Shown: positions 1 through 12,046 of the stretch, one piece after another
Layout of the letters: every line of letters begins with the position of its first letter
Numbering within the stretch: position 1 is the first letter of the stretch
Source: Polytrichum commune
Lineage: Eukaryota > Streptophyta > Polytrichopsida > Polytrichales > Polytrichaceae
Reading direction: 5' to 3'
Assembly (NCBI GenBank): GCA_950295325.1
Contig: OX485805.1
Location: 2,726,501 to 2,790,500 of the forward strand
Length of the DNA: 64,000 nucleotides
Notes under the pieces: model-generated
The model's input: only the letters and a program-made list of their open reading frames with translations
What the model was told of the DNA's origin: nothing
Database searches by the model: none
Position numbers and translations under genes: made by a program

Positions 1-660
1 GACCTGAAACCAAGCCAGCTGCTGGAGCAGCCGAGGGCCTGAAACCGAACCAGCTGCTGGGCAGCCGAGGGCCTGAAACCGAGCCAGCTGCTGGAGCAGC
101 CGAGGGTGGTTGGGTCTCAAGAAGTAGTGGGTAGTAGGGAGCATGTTTGGGTGACTAAAGCTTAGCTCAAATCGAGTACTATCACTCAAACTAAGCATGG
201 GTCAAGTTAGGCATTTAGATTATCCTAGCACATATGTAAGTGTTAGATTTATTAGACTAATTAGCGTGAGGTGTGGTTTGCTAGTAAATGTAATTGGGGT
301 GGATCATCAAGAACAGTGTTTCTAAACACTTGCATCTTCTTGGTCAAAATAAGTTACTTGTTCAAGAATGGAGAATGTGGTTGATCCTAGCAATGACAAG
401 GCAAAGGAAGTAAAGATTAAAGGTGCTAGGGGAATGTATTTACGGGTATGCGTGGCCAAAGCCGCGGGATGGACCTTGGAGAAGTCTAATACCTCATATG
501 GTCAAGAAACAAGTATTAATAAAACATCATGAACCTTAAAACTAGAAAGTTCACTGAGATGAAGGATATTTCTTATATCATCGAGATTTGATACCACATG
601 TGATTCACAAACCCATCATCCGGACTAGGACGCTTAAGGGTGGTTGGGTTTGGCCTCACA
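1..660 (+). mobile_element. 3' part of a degenerate LTR (solo or truncated Ty3-type LTR)
   Basis: The last ~60 bases before 660 match the 3' end of the intact LTRs at 37063 and 45863: a 'cggacta..ggacgctt.agggtgg' stretch followed by the terminal GGCCTCACA. The 5' end and any partner LTR lie outside the window. Bases 1-110 are a tandem array of a ~45-bp unit built on 'gccagctgctggagcagccg', which parallels the 'ggagctggg' tandem array close to the 3' end of the intact LTRs. The rest is diverged and has no ORF. Its right edge abuts the LRR coding repeats of the neighbouring resistance gene, so the insertion cut that gene's 3' end. Confidence 0.6.
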
Positions 661-2230
661 ATCCCCCCAAATGCATCTCCGTCAAGGAAGTGAGGTTTCC
701 AAGTCCCTCGGGTAATGTTGTCAAGCTCGAACATCCCCCAAATGAATCTCCGTCAAAGAAGTGAGGTTTCCAAGTCCCTCGGGTAATGTTGTCAACCTTG
801 AACATCCCCACAAATGAATCTCCGTCAAGGAAGTGAGGTTTCCAAGTCCCTCGGGTAATGTTGTCAAGCTTGAACATCCCCACAAATGAATCTCCGTCAA
901 AGAAGTGAGGTTTCCAAGTCCCTCGGGTAATGTTGTCAAGCTTGAACATCCCCCCAAATAAATCTCCGTCAAAGAAGTGAGGTTTCCAAGTCCCTCGGGT
1001 AATGTTGTCAAGCTTGAACATCCATCCAAATCAATCTTTGTCAAGGAAGTGAGGTTTCCAAGTCCATCGGGTAATGTTGTCAAGCTTGAACATGCCCACA
1101 AATGAATCTCTGTCAATGAAGTGAGGTTTCCAAGTCCCTCGGGTAATGTTGTCAAGCTTGAACATCCCCCCAAATGAATCTCCGTCAAAGAAGTGAGGTT
1201 TCCAAGTCCCTCGGGTAATGTTGTCAATCTTGAACATCCATCCAAATGAATCTCCGTCAAAGAAGTGAGGTTTCCAAGTCCCTCGGGTAATGTTGTCAAG
1301 CTTGAACATCCATCCAAATGAATCTCCGTCAAAGAAGTGAGGTTTCCAAATCCCTCGGGTAATGTTTTTAAGCTTCGACATCCCCACAAACTAATTATCC
1401 TCAAAGAAGTGAAGTTTCCAAGTCCCTCGGGTAATGTTGTCAAGCTCGAACATCCCCCCAAATGAATCTCCGTCAAAGAAGTGAGGTTTCCAAGTCCCTC
1501 GGGTAATGTTGTCAACCTTGAACATCCCCCCAAATGAATCTCCGTCAATGAAGTGAGGTTTCCAAGTCCCTCGGGTAATGTTGTCAACCTTGAACATCCC
1601 CCCAAATGAATCTCCGTCAAAGAAGTGAGGATTCCAAGTCCCTCGGGTAATGTTGTCAAGCTTGAACATCCATCCAAATCAATCTCTGTCAAAGAAGTGA
1701 GGTTTCCAAGTCCCTCGGGTAATGTTTCTAATCTTGGACATCCCCACAAACTAATTATCCTCAAAGAAGTGAGGTTTCCAAGTCCCTCGGGTAATGATGT
1801 CAAACTTGAACATTCCCGCAAATAAATCTTTGTCAAAGTAGTGAGGTTTCCAAGTCCCTCGGGTAATGTTGTCAAACTTGAACATCCCCCCAAATCAATC
1901 TTCGTCAAAGAAGTGAGGTTTCCAAGTCCCTCGGGTAATGTTGTCAAGCTTGAACATCCCCCCAAATGAATCTTCGTCAAGGAAGTGAGGTTTCCAAGTC
2001 CCTCGGGTAATGTTGTCAAGCTTGAACATCCCCTCAAATAAATCTTCGTCAAAGAAGTGAGGTTTCCAAGTCCCTCGGGTAATGTTGTCAAGCTTGAACA
2101 TCCCCCCAAATGAATCTCCGTCAAGGAAGTGAGGTTTCCAAGTCCCTCGGGTAATGTTGTCAAGCTTGGACATCGTGACAAATTCAAGTGTGTCAAGGAA
2201 GTCAAGTTTCCAAGTCCCTCATGGAATGCT
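656..2230 (-). repeat. 72-bp coding tandem array (LRR units)
   Basis: About 21 head-to-tail copies of a 72-bp unit encode LTSLTEIHLGGCSSLTTLPE-type repeats. Copies differ by only a few bases, so the array looks recently homogenised. Because 72 is divisible by 3, shifted frames on the same strand also stay open. Two units carrying the rarer 'RIISLWGC' variant lie about 360 bp (five units) apart, which shows a five-unit block duplication. Confidence 0.95.
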
Positions 2231-5200
2231 TTGAGGTTTCCGAGTCCGTCTATATCAAAGCTTTTCAAAGAATGCAATTCCCACAATTGCTCAGGCAATT
2301 GTTGAAATTTACCCTCTATAAGAATGGCCTTCAATTGACATACATTTTGTTTGTTGTTTAAATGAGGATGTTTGAATAGCCAGAAGTCGGTTGATGCATT
2401 GTTGGTATCATTATGAATTGCCAATAGTCGAAGATTGCTTAGATCCATGTCTAAACAATTGTTTTGACCTTGTAAATGGCATTGCGATATTTTGTACAAT
2501 ATACCTTCAACTTTCTTGTTGCCCTGCTTTGCAAAATGTAAAAATTATATATAAAAAATAGAATATCAATAAAATCATATATTATTGTGCAAAAAAATAG
2601 AATAAAGCAAATCATTGCAAAGATTGCACAAGAATCTAAACTGTTTATGAACATCTTGACCATCATAAACATTAAACTAATGGTCCAATAAAATCCAAAT
2701 CGAATTACACGCTTTGTTTCTATAGACTTTACAACCTAGAACAAACAATGTAAAAAAAATCATTCATTACATTTCATACCTCTTTTATGGATTGAGTTGA
2801 AGAACTCAAGTCCACGCTCCGAACTCGAGTGCCCAAGTATTCTCCATCCCTTTCCACAATCATTTGTCCCATGTCACGTAGTTGGTCGTGCATTTCTATG
2901 TGCCCATATTTGTCAACATTTACCAATGACCGCTCTATCAACATATTGAAGGATTGTATTGGGCGGATATCATTCACGGTCCACACGTGCAAGGCTCTAT
3001 TTATTGACATGCCTTTAGGCCACACATCCTTGCAAAAGAAGCATGCTATGTCCAAAAACATATTCTTTTCATCCCTTCCCAATCCATCAAAGCTTATCTT
3101 CAATGTGCTCCAAAGCTTCGTGTCTTCAAATTCTTGGTCACCATCCAAACATCTTCCCCTTTTCATTCTTCGTAATGCTCGCTCCCAACATCGCAACCTC
3201 CATTTATCCCGCAAAAATGCACCCAATACTCCTAGGCTTAAAGGCAAGCCATTGCAAGCTTCCACTATTCTTCCTCCTATATCACAAAATCCAATTGGTA
3301 AAGATTCTCCGGACCCACATGAATGAAGGATAAAAAGCTCTTTTGCTGCAATCTCATCCAATGTCTCAACCTCTATCTTGCCATTCTCCCCGACACTATG
3401 TTTAATCTTGTCCCAATGGCGGGTTGTCATAATCAATGTGATGCCCGCGTTGTCCCTCAAAATATCTGGACGTAGAACTTCATCTAGTTGATCTTCATCC
3501 CTTATGTCGTCCAATATTATGAGAACCTTCTTACCAACCATGAATTGCTTCAACTTGTTTTGTGCATCCACCAAATTTGTTGGCAAGCTTTTAGGATCTT
3601 CTCCAAAGTCTTTTAACATGTCACATATAATTCCAAGTGAATCACTTTTATTCTTCAAATCTTTGGCAAAATACGATGCATTGTATGTGGACTTCAATTC
3701 ATGAAATACGTCATTTGCCAATGTAGTTTTCCCAATTCCACCCATACCAATGACACCCAAAATCCTCACTTCCTTGAGGCGATCCTTGACTTTTGTAAGG
3801 TTTCGTTCAAGACCAACCACCATGTTGTTCACTTGCATGGTTGCCTCATTCACCTACACAAATAGCGCATGCAATAAGAACATAATTCTCATTCAAAATT
3901 ACACCCTCAAAGACTTGCATTTAATCCAAATCAATAGAAATAACAAGCTATAATTAGACTATTAAACATCAAAATGGTACGTACCTCTATAACATGTTTC
4001 TCCTTGACCTTCTTTGCCTTCTCAATTCTTGACTTCTTTTGGAGCGAGGCTCCATCCTTTTCAAACTTGGGACGTAGGCTTGCCGAATATGATCCTCTCA
4101 AAAACATTTTCTTCAAATCAATCAATTTTTCACAAATTTCCGAAAATGTCGGCCTTCGTAAAGGATCCTCCACCCAACATTCCTCGATCAACCTCGTAAG
4201 CTCTTCACAATTCATTGGCAATTGCGGCCTCTCAGATTCCTTAATTTTTTTCAAAATGTCTTTGGTTTTTGCAGGAAGGCTCTCAAATGGAGCAGTTTGT
4301 GACAAGATCTCTGAACATGTCATAGCAAAGGACCATACATCAGCTTGAAATAGACTTGCATGAGGTTCAAGCTTTCGATCAATTATCTCCGGTGCCATGT
4401 ATCTAGGTGTACCAACACGATAGCACTTTTGTTCCTTGGGAACTTTGCTTGGAACCTCAATGTTGGAAGTACCATAGTCAACCAACTTGACCAAATATCG
4501 CCTTGAATTCAATTTTCCTCCTTCCATGGAATTGGGTCTCATGAGCACGTTGTCCGGCTTCAAATCAAGATGGGCAACATGCATGTCATGAAGATAACAC
4601 ATGCCACTTGCAATTTGATGCATGATATCAATTGCAAGAAAATATGATAACGGTTTGGACTGCTTCAACATGCCACTCAAGCTCATGTGCATGAACTCCA
4701 TCACCAAATACAAATTCTCAAAAGAGTTTCTTGCTTTGAATTTCCGCAAGACTTTGAGAGTCCAAGAACACAACTCGTCTATGCTCCCACCAACTCCACA
4801 ATAGATGAATTTGATGAGATTCGGATGGCTCAAGCCTGCCAAAATACCAACCTCTTTGCGGAGATCTTGGATTCCATTTGAAATTGGCAAAATCTTTGTT
4901 GCACATTTAAATCCCAACCACATTGATTTGTACACAACACCAAAATTTCCTTTCCCAATTTGTTTCAAAAGTTTTGGTTTCAATGAATCAATGACAATTG
5001 GAACCTTCACACTGTCGAGTTCTCCACCCTCAAGTTGCAAGTCCCCCAATCTTTGCCATAAATGTTCTCTCCATTCATACTTGCTACCATCGTTGAGACT
5101 TTCTTGAAGAATTTCTTCGTCGTCCTCAATTTCTTTCAAGATCGGCATGTCTAGATCAAATGTAAACATGACAGGTTCCAACCGTGGACGGCTTGTTGAA

Positions 5201-5661
5201 TGCATCTCAAGTATCACATCCCAACAACACCTCAAATCGGACACAAGTTCTCGAAAAGCCTCCTTGTTATTTATTTGGAATGCAATTGCTCGACTTCGAT
5301 TTTGATTTCCGCATTCACTCATCACAACTCCCAATTTTTGTGTAATCCAACATAGCTCCTCCATTGCAACACCGAACTCTTGGATCTCACTACTCAACAT
5401 GATCATCTCACGAACACATGCTTCGACTTCTTTAAGCTTGGTGAGAACATGCTTACATTGCTTCTTATTCAATACTTCATTTCCATTTGACATCCCTTCA
5501 AGTCTATGTATTTCTTCCTTCTGCCATTGCAGTAAATCTCCAACATCATATTTGTCAATGGTTCCTCTTTGTTGATATGTCCAAAACATCATAAAGCAAG
5601 TTCCAATCAAATCCCAAAACCTTGATAGTTGCTCAAAAAACAATTCCAAAAGTTTCGCCAT
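721..5661 (-). CDS. PNL-type disease resistance protein: kinase - NB-ARC - LRR
   Basis: Presumed intracellular immune receptor. Exons 5661-3985, 3853-2780 and 2523-721 join in phase 0 (donors GAG|GTACGT and GAG|GTATGA, acceptors TGTAG and GCAG), giving 1517 residues. The ATG at 5661 has a good context (ATCATGGCG). Residues 1-220 are helical, reminiscent of HeLo/RPW8-type bundles (inference). The kinase covers ~235-520: GKGNFGVV 236-243, K256, HLDLKPDN 364-371, DYG in place of DFG at 395-397, APE ~423. NB-ARC: P-loop GMGGIGKTT 595-603, kinase-2 LIILDD, RNBS-B MTTR, GLPL, FLDIACFF, MHD. The LRR exon has ~21 repeats of 24 residues. The last repeat loses frame through a one-base shortening of a C-run near 735, so translation stops at 721. 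Kinase-NBS-LRR fusions are known from mosses. Confidence 0.88.
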
Positions 5662-8386
5662 GATGAAATATTTCCTAGAAAACCATATTGTCTTGATCGC
5701 CAACAAGTGTCCAAAGAAATGGTAATCAACGTGGTTCCAACCATATAAAAGTGGTCATTCCATCTGCAAACATCATGTAACAAAAAGTCATAGCGACAAC
5801 CACTTTATATCTCCACAACTACAAATTTACATTGACATAGGTACATACAAATTGTCATGAAAGTATCCACTAATAAATGCAAACATATAAATCTAGTTAA
5901 TCTTGGCCCCAAATGCTCTCTTATTAGCAACATATGAAACATGACAAAGACACCACCCCTTTTGTTTCCTATACACATGCATTTTGAGTATTTAGATAGG
6001 GGCTAACATGCTCAAATTCAATACTATTCGAAAATACTCCCCAATCCCTAATGGTATAACATTTAATAGCGATCCTAGAAGTACAAATTCAATACTCTTT
6101 ACACTACATAAGTGTAGTATATTTCATAGACTTCATTGCTTCATTCATAAAATGAGTAAGTGCACAACATGAATAACTACACAATGCTCCCCCGAGATAA
6201 GAATTGATTTCTAGATTATATACAAGAATAAAATTCTACTTTATGATATTTGTAGTCAATGACAAATAAGTCAAAGTTATCAACTCGACATAACCCATAG
6301 GCTCCTCCAAATGAATTCATAAGCCACTTGCTACTAAAAATGGATGGTCACCCAAATGCAAGTCCTCAAGTGCTAGGAAGCAACACTCCATTCAATCTCC
6401 CTATCAAAAACTTCAAGCAACCTCTTCCAAATTAAAACTCTCTACGTACAAATTCATGATTTTAGCTGATAATTATACTCCTATTTTTCTCCCGGTTATC
6501 AACCCAATATCGTCATCCTTGTGCTTAGTTCAATGGAGATTGACTTTGGATGCAGTGAAGATGGAAAGTATAAAATTACCTAGAGTGTCTTCAAAATTTG
6601 AAGATTACAACACTCTATTCATCAAATAAAGATGTAGGATCAAGTTAAAAAGGTTTTTAGTTGCATATATTGCATTCCTGCTCATGAAAATTGGAATTAT
6701 TGCCACAAAATAAGTTTTCCAAAAAATATGAAAAGCAAAGATCTTGTTCAATTTATCAGTGCATTGTAATAAGAAATTTGATCATTGTTTTTTCCACCAT
6801 CATACAAATATGTAAATTACTTGATTTTAAATGGCCATTAAGCAGTACCAATTCTAATCAACGCATAGTATTGGCCTCTACTCCAATCAAGATTGTGAAT
6901 GAAGTGCAAGTTACGAGGCCAACAAGCTTCCATGTCAAATGCGGAATTCGGGATCTTCAAATGCCGATGTGGCACAAATTTGAGATGCAAAGTTTTGAAA
7001 CTTCAAACTACCATAATACTATGGAATATAAGTGATGTGCTATTCAAAAGATGCAATAACCACCTTCTCTTCAATCCCGATTAGTTCTTGAACTATCCCT
7101 CAAGTCATCATCATGATCAACTTTAAACTCAACCCACTGGCACTCTTGCAAAGCACAAAATGCAAAAAGATCTAAAGTTTCTCCAAACATGAGGCAATCA
7201 GCTTATTGACGTTCACACGAACTACACAAAACCTGAATTCGAAATCTCTACAGAAAGGCATTTTGGTTTTTCCTAATAGTCCATATGTCTTGTCTACTAG
7301 AGCAAAAAATCATCAAAAGCAGTTGAGCAGACAAACAATTTTGTTGAAGTACTTCTAGATAATGGAATAGATAATTGCAAGCAATCGATTTTCCACCCGC
7401 ATTGCATGAGTGAGACATTACGCACCAAGCCGTTGATACGGATCCTTCAGGTGTTCGATCTGTTTAGGAATAGCTCAGCCACAGATGGGTGGAAAAGCAC
7501 CACACAAGAGAAAGAAACCTGGGTGGCACAAAATCTGGTCATTTGTTGAAGCAAGAAATGTATCAAAGACACTGCACACTACAAAGAAAGCATACACATT
7601 GTTAGATGCCTGCACCTGTCCCAGGTTTGAATACTCTGAGAATCTCTTCCCAACCTCCAAAATCATTAAAATTTACCATATTGGCTCCTTGCAGCTTGTG
7701 CGAAATTCGTCTAAAGTCCGCACTACGCATCGGTCAGGGTTTCCATTACAAATGCAAGTGTTCAGCATGTAATGTTGAATCAATGTCTTTACAGACTATT
7801 TCCGACTCAATGTCTTCACATGGGTGATCCAAAATTTGCCCAACGACTAATTCAACACGAGTTCAAATATTTACTGTTTATTTAACATTGATCTAAAGTA
7901 CGAAAATGGCATGAGTGCAACTTCATGGGCAACAAAGCCCTTCAACGTTGTATATCTTCACAACATTCGCTGCAGTACTCGTCTACTTCCAAGATTGTTG
8001 AAGAGCTGGGAAATCTTGTCGGCTCAAGGTGTTGTGCGTGCCCCCAAAAACAAAACAATAAACCAGTTCCTCACAATTTGGCAAATCTAAACCCCTCTTG
8101 ACTTCTTTGAAGGTCATGTTAGCAGGTCTACATAACCCCCACTTAGCTAGAAAAGACGTAATTCTAATATCTTCACATGTCCCAACTACCTCATGTTGGG
8201 TAGAGTGTTGCATGGGGGATCCCATTTCTTTCGCCCTTAGTCGCTTGCTCCAAACCCTAATTCCATGCAAGCCATCTTGTTTTCAAGTTCTTGGAAGGAA
8301 TCTTAAGGTTGACCTTAAACAATAATGTTTCTTATAGTAAAAATGAGCAAGTAGAAGGTGAAGTGAGCAATATGGAGGTGGTGAGA
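5662..8386. other. intergenic, no gene recognised
   Basis: AT-rich sequence upstream of the resistance gene. Small ORFs exist on both strands (for example 6691-7035 and 7485-7827, +), but I recognise no domain, no splice-consistent set of exons and no RNA gene. It should contain the promoter of the resistance gene; no convincing motif was identified. Confidence 0.4.
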
Positions 8387-9961
8387 TTAGAAGGTTGGAG
8401 GAGGCGACAACCCAGGGAAACTGCGGTCTGAGAGGGATGGGGTCCCTTCTGCAGCACTAACCCCGAATCCAACACATTGTTGTGAGGATTCACCCCCAAA
8501 CTGCCTAGAAAAACCACTGAGGCGTACTAGGAGCCTACAGACGCTCCATTTCCACAGTAAATGTTTCCTCTTTCCCTTTTGCGTTGCATTTCTTATCGAG
8601 TGCAGAGCCCTAAACTTCTTGCCTTTTAGAGCTGGAGGTCGATCAACCTCAATTTCAGAAAAGGTTGAGGGGGCCACTATCATGGCAGGCAGCAAGGGAT
8701 TTTGCAAGTCATCCATATCTTCTTTCTGATAGATGGTACTTAGTAAGCCTTGAAGCTCTTAGGACATTTAAGCACTCATTTTTTTATATCAACCTAGGAT
8801 ATCAAAGAAAAAGTGTTTGGTTGCAGACAGCAACAGGTCATAGTAAGTTGGTTTCCTCACATTTAGATTGAAAAAAACTAGAACTCGGTTGGAAAGCTGC
8901 AAAACTCCAGCTTGGACGACTATAACATTCTTGTAACCAACTAGTACTCTAAAACGACATGATGGGCACATACTCATTCATCGAGCACAATGACTATGTT
9001 CTGAATGAGGTTGGTTGAAGGTCGCAGGAGGCTTGGCTAACCTTCAGGGTGAAAATAAAATAAGAAATACATTGGAGAGGGAGGAGGGCTAAGCACTTAA
9101 CCTTGCGAGTGATGTCTTCGGTACCGGAGGTCTGCTCCAGCTGAAAAAAAAGACTGTAACATTCTTGTAACAGACTGCAAAACTTGAAAGACCTAATGGG
9201 CACATGCTAATTCATCGAACGAGGTGAAGCTTAAGAGACTCTGTTAGGGATGAGGTCGATTGAAGGTCGAAGCCGACTAGGCTAACCTTGGGGGCAGCTA
9301 TGTCAAGAAAGGAAGTGTTTGATGGTCTTCTCCAGCATTGAAAAGCATTGTTTTGGGTAATAAACTAGAATTCTTGAAAGACATAACGGGCACATGCTCA
9401 TTCATCGAACACGATGAAGCTTAAGAGACTATGTTCAAAAAACATTTGTGAAGAAAGAAACGTTTGATGATTGATTCAAGGTCGGAGAGGGAGGAGGGAG
9501 GATACCTTGCGAGCGTTGTCTTCGGATCTAATGGTCTTCTCCCAGCCCCAGATGGTGTGAAACTTCTGAATCGCTCCCGCGATGCACACAATCGAAGCAA
9601 ACGCAGACAAGAAAAAGGCAGTCCACCAGTTATTGCAGTGCAGTAGGTTGGACTGCGAGACGGCGGTGAGCAACACGCCCTGCAACACACTATAAAACCC
9701 TATGAGCTGGTAGATCTCGTTCTTGACAGACAAACTCTGCTTGCGCTTGCGGTCCACACGCTGTGCGAACAGCTCGTCCTTCTTCTCCCACTCCTCCAGT
9801 GCCACCCGGTGCCTCCGTGACCTCTTGATCCAAAGTACGTTGTCAATCTCCGACTTCGCTAGATTCTCCCACTCGGCCGCCTCCGGATCGCTGTTGCTGT
9901 CGGTATCTTCGAACTCCCACGGTTCCTCCGCCCGGCACTTCCCCCCGCCGCCTCGAGCCAC
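8387..9961 (-). CDS. putative plant membrane protein with two TM helices, 5' end unresolved
   Basis: The well-supported part is the exon ending at 9506 (AAG|GTATCC). It encodes an acidic then basic N-terminal region and two adjacent hydrophobic helices (from 'QLIGFYSVLQGVLLTAVSQS' to 'FFLSAFASIVCIAGAIQKF'). I recall this layout from uncharacterised plant membrane proteins. No ATG occurs in the frame up to a TGA at 10183-10181, which lies at the edge of the hAT-like copy, so the start exon is elsewhere or lost. Phase-compatible downstream exons could be 9140-9102 (13 codons, resembling the tail of the previous exon) and 8725-8387 (starting KEDMDDLQNP). These two are tentative. The function is unknown to me. 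Confidence 0.45.
8940..9445. repeat. degenerate ~200-bp tandem repeats around the 3' part of the membrane-protein gene
   Basis: The phrase 'gggcacatgctcattcatcg' followed by a gatgaagcttaagagac / aggtcgattgaaggtcg block recurs near 8965, 9200 and 9390. The repeat includes copies of the exon tail 'ggtcttctcc..' and 'ccttgcgag.gttgtcttcgg' seen at 9501-9545, so part of the coding exon was duplicated with its donor site. Confidence 0.7.
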
Positions 9962-10181
9962 ACCTCTTCTTACTCCCCCTGCTCCTGCACTACTCTCAAA
10001 CGCAGGGGTTTGATTCTCTGCACTGCCGGCCTCCTCCGCTCCTATGTCGACGACATGAGACTTCGGGGTCGGGTCCGAACTAATTGCACTTACACGTACG
10101 CGTGCCAGCTCTACGGACGATGTTGGAGTTGGTGCACGGCAGAGAGGCTGGGCACCACACAGTACAGCCGCGGGCCCCGCT

Positions 10182-10841
10182 CAGAGTTCGGGAAGTTTTT
10201 GAAGCTTTAGTGGCTTATTGCCAGTAGTTGCTACGAAGGGTCGGATTTTTTCCAATTTACATCGGCAAGAGCCGGTCTTTTGTGAAATCAATCGGCCAAT
10301 TGCCTATATTTTCAAATTTTCGTTGGCCAATATCCGATTAAATGGAATTCATATCGGCGCTAATTGTTTAAAAAATGTATGAAAAGTTCTTAGAAATCAT
10401 TTCTTAGTACAAAATCTTGAATAATTGAAAAGAAAGGCATGTTCAAAACTTTAAATTTGAAGAGTTAATATCCTTGGCAAGAATTGAACCTAGCAATGCC
10501 TTCACCGCTTGAAGGCCAAGGGTCCCCCAATTCTTCATAGAAGCAATTGGATTTGGTCATGGAAAGGTTGCATAATTCAAAAAGTTTAAGGTTTAGGGTA
10601 CTTCCTCAAGTGCATCATCAGATGCCCCAGACAAATAGCGCTTTGGATGCTTCCGGCTAAAATCCAGTAACTCACAAGAAGAACCGGCTACATTTCCGGA
10701 ACATTTTTTGGTCCATCGGCTAATTGCTAAAGGATTGAAATTACAGTCGGATTGCCATCCGATGGTTGGAAATTTGGACCGGCCATGAGGGGAAATCCAT
10801 CGGCTGATAATGAACTAGCCGTCGGTTTTCCCCGAACATAG
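10182..10841. mobile_element. hAT-like non-autonomous element, left copy (660 bp)
   Basis: Begins CAGAGTTCGGG and ends CCCGAACATAG, so its termini are short imperfect inverted repeats. It is the reverse complement of 13552-14211 at roughly 95% identity by eye and has exactly the same length. No matching 8-bp flanks are visible (gccccgct / atcactat). No coding capacity. It contains a tRNA-like B-box stretch (ggttcaattcttgcc on the minus strand). Confidence 0.75.
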
Positions 10842-11462
10842 ATCACTATATGGATGAAAGGTACAATAAAGTTATACTAAAATTCAACCAAAGTTTTGGT
10901 CGGGAGTGGGTTGTTTTGCATATAATACTCTCCATGTTCGGTTTTTAAAGTTTCCAAGCATGTTCACTCTGTCAAAATTTTCAATGCATCTTTGGGGATA
11001 GTGTGGAGGTTTCAATGAAGAATTTTATTTATGAGTTCATTGAAGGTCATACTCTATTTGGTATGCCAAAATGTGCTGATGTTTTTAACATATGTCCAAA
11101 AAAGACAGGTCTGCAATAAATTCGACCCCCCAGAAAAGAATCATTAAAACATTAGGTGATTGAAGGAGTTTTCAAGTTTTGGATGGTGGCACTCTTATGT
11201 TTTTAGCGTCTCAATTGATTGTTCATTCCAACATGAGGAGCGCCAAGAGGGGCTCCAAGGAATGTTTTTGGCGTGCCATCAGATGCTAGAATAAGTTTCA
11301 TGAGGTACACTCATCCACAGCAATTTGCTGTTACTAAATGGTAAAGGGCGCTTTTAATTACGACTTTGCATAATTATTTGATGGGCTGAGAAAGCACTTC
11401 TTTGATGGATTCATGGTCGATCAGACAATTTCGTATTCCCGATTTTGGTTTTGAAGCACAGA

Positions 11463-11590
11463 TCCGCTCAGAAATTGGTTGTTATTCATTGATGATGTTT
11501 GTCATCTCCATAGTCTAACATGTATAATTCGTTTAAATCGTCACTGCGGATTCTTCTTAATACATGAATCCACGAGTTCATCAAAAGAGC
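11463..11590 (-). ncRNA. possible C/D-box snoRNA (weak)
   Basis: On the minus strand a C-like box TTGATGA (11584-11578) is followed 117 nt later by CTGA (11471-11468). The spacing is long and the terminal stem is poor. It is listed because it lies in line with better candidates. Confidence 0.3.
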
Positions 11591-11591
11591 G

Positions 11592-11682
11592 CTTTCTTCA
11601 GTTCAGGTCTCCAAATAGCTTTCCTCATTGCATGAAGCAGATAAGTAGAACGAAAGTATTTGATTGATCATCATCAGAAAGG
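11592..11682 (-). ncRNA. C/D-box snoRNA candidate
   Basis: Minus strand: box C ATGATGA (11674-11668) and box D CTGA (11601-11598), closed by a CTTTC / GAAAG terminal stem. Downstream of box C it contains ACTTTCGTTCT, complementary to AGAACGAAAGT, a segment I recall as conserved in 18S rRNA. Together with its neighbours it fits a polycistronic snoRNA transcript. Confidence 0.65.
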
Positions 11683-11716
11683 CACCTCAAAACCTGTAGG
11701 GTGATTTTTTCATCTA

Positions 11717-11809
11717 GATATCGTCAGAGAACGTTCACTCTCATCCACAGCATATGCCGTGTAAGAAGGTGTCCTAAGATTTTCTGTTTGTATCTCATCA
11801 TCCGATATG
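11717..11809 (-). ncRNA. C/D-box snoRNA candidate
   Basis: Minus strand: box C ATGATGA (11801-11795) and box D CTGA (11727-11724), with a perfect 6-bp terminal stem ATATCG / CGATAT placed next to the boxes. An internal GGATGAG resembles box C'. Length about 90 nt, normal for the class. This is structurally the cleanest member of the cluster; its target was not identified. Confidence 0.75.
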
Positions 11810-11829
11810 CTTCCCTGCTCGACAAATCA

Positions 11830-11912
11830 ATGGATTCAGAAAGAACGCAGCATGTTTCACATCATGAAGTCAGTCCAAGTGTTGGAAATATGTTGGTTTC
11901 ATCATCATCCAG
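11830..11912 (-). ncRNA. C/D-box snoRNA candidate with 5.8S rRNA antisense element
   Basis: Minus strand: box C within ATGATGATGA (11908-11899) and box D CTGA (11839-11836), with a short TGGA / TCCA stem. Immediately upstream of box D lies TGCTGCGTTCTTT, which pairs with AAGAACGCAGC, a 5.8S rRNA segment I recall as highly conserved. By the box D +5 rule it would guide 2'-O-methylation of an A in that segment. This agrees with my memory that plant 5.8S rRNA is methylated there. Confidence 0.75.
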
Positions 11913-11956
11913 CCAGGACAGAACACTATAGAGTAATAGGCATCTAAAGTAACAAG

Positions 11957-12036
11957 CATCAGATTGTCAGAGGTGTTTTAAGTTTCCACACATTTGAGTT
12001 CGGCGTGTAGAATAAGATTAACAATCATCATACGCT
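11957..12036 (-). ncRNA. possible C/D-box snoRNA (weak)
   Basis: Minus strand: box C ATGATGA (12031-12025) with CTGA at 11970-11967 and 11962-11959. Only a ~3-bp terminal stem is seen, so the boundaries are uncertain. Confidence 0.4.
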
Positions 12037-12046
12037 GTACGAACAG

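Noticed and set aside
656-2173. Several minus-strand ORFs encoding MFKLDNITRGTWKPHF-type repeats, and a + strand ORF at 1625-1825
   Set aside because: They are shifted or opposite frames of the 72-bp LRR units; the real frame is the LRR one joined by splicing to NB-ARC.
7485-7827. Overlapping + strand ORFs starting MGGKAPHKRKK
   Set aside because: No family recognised, overlapping frames and no splice context; treated as chance.
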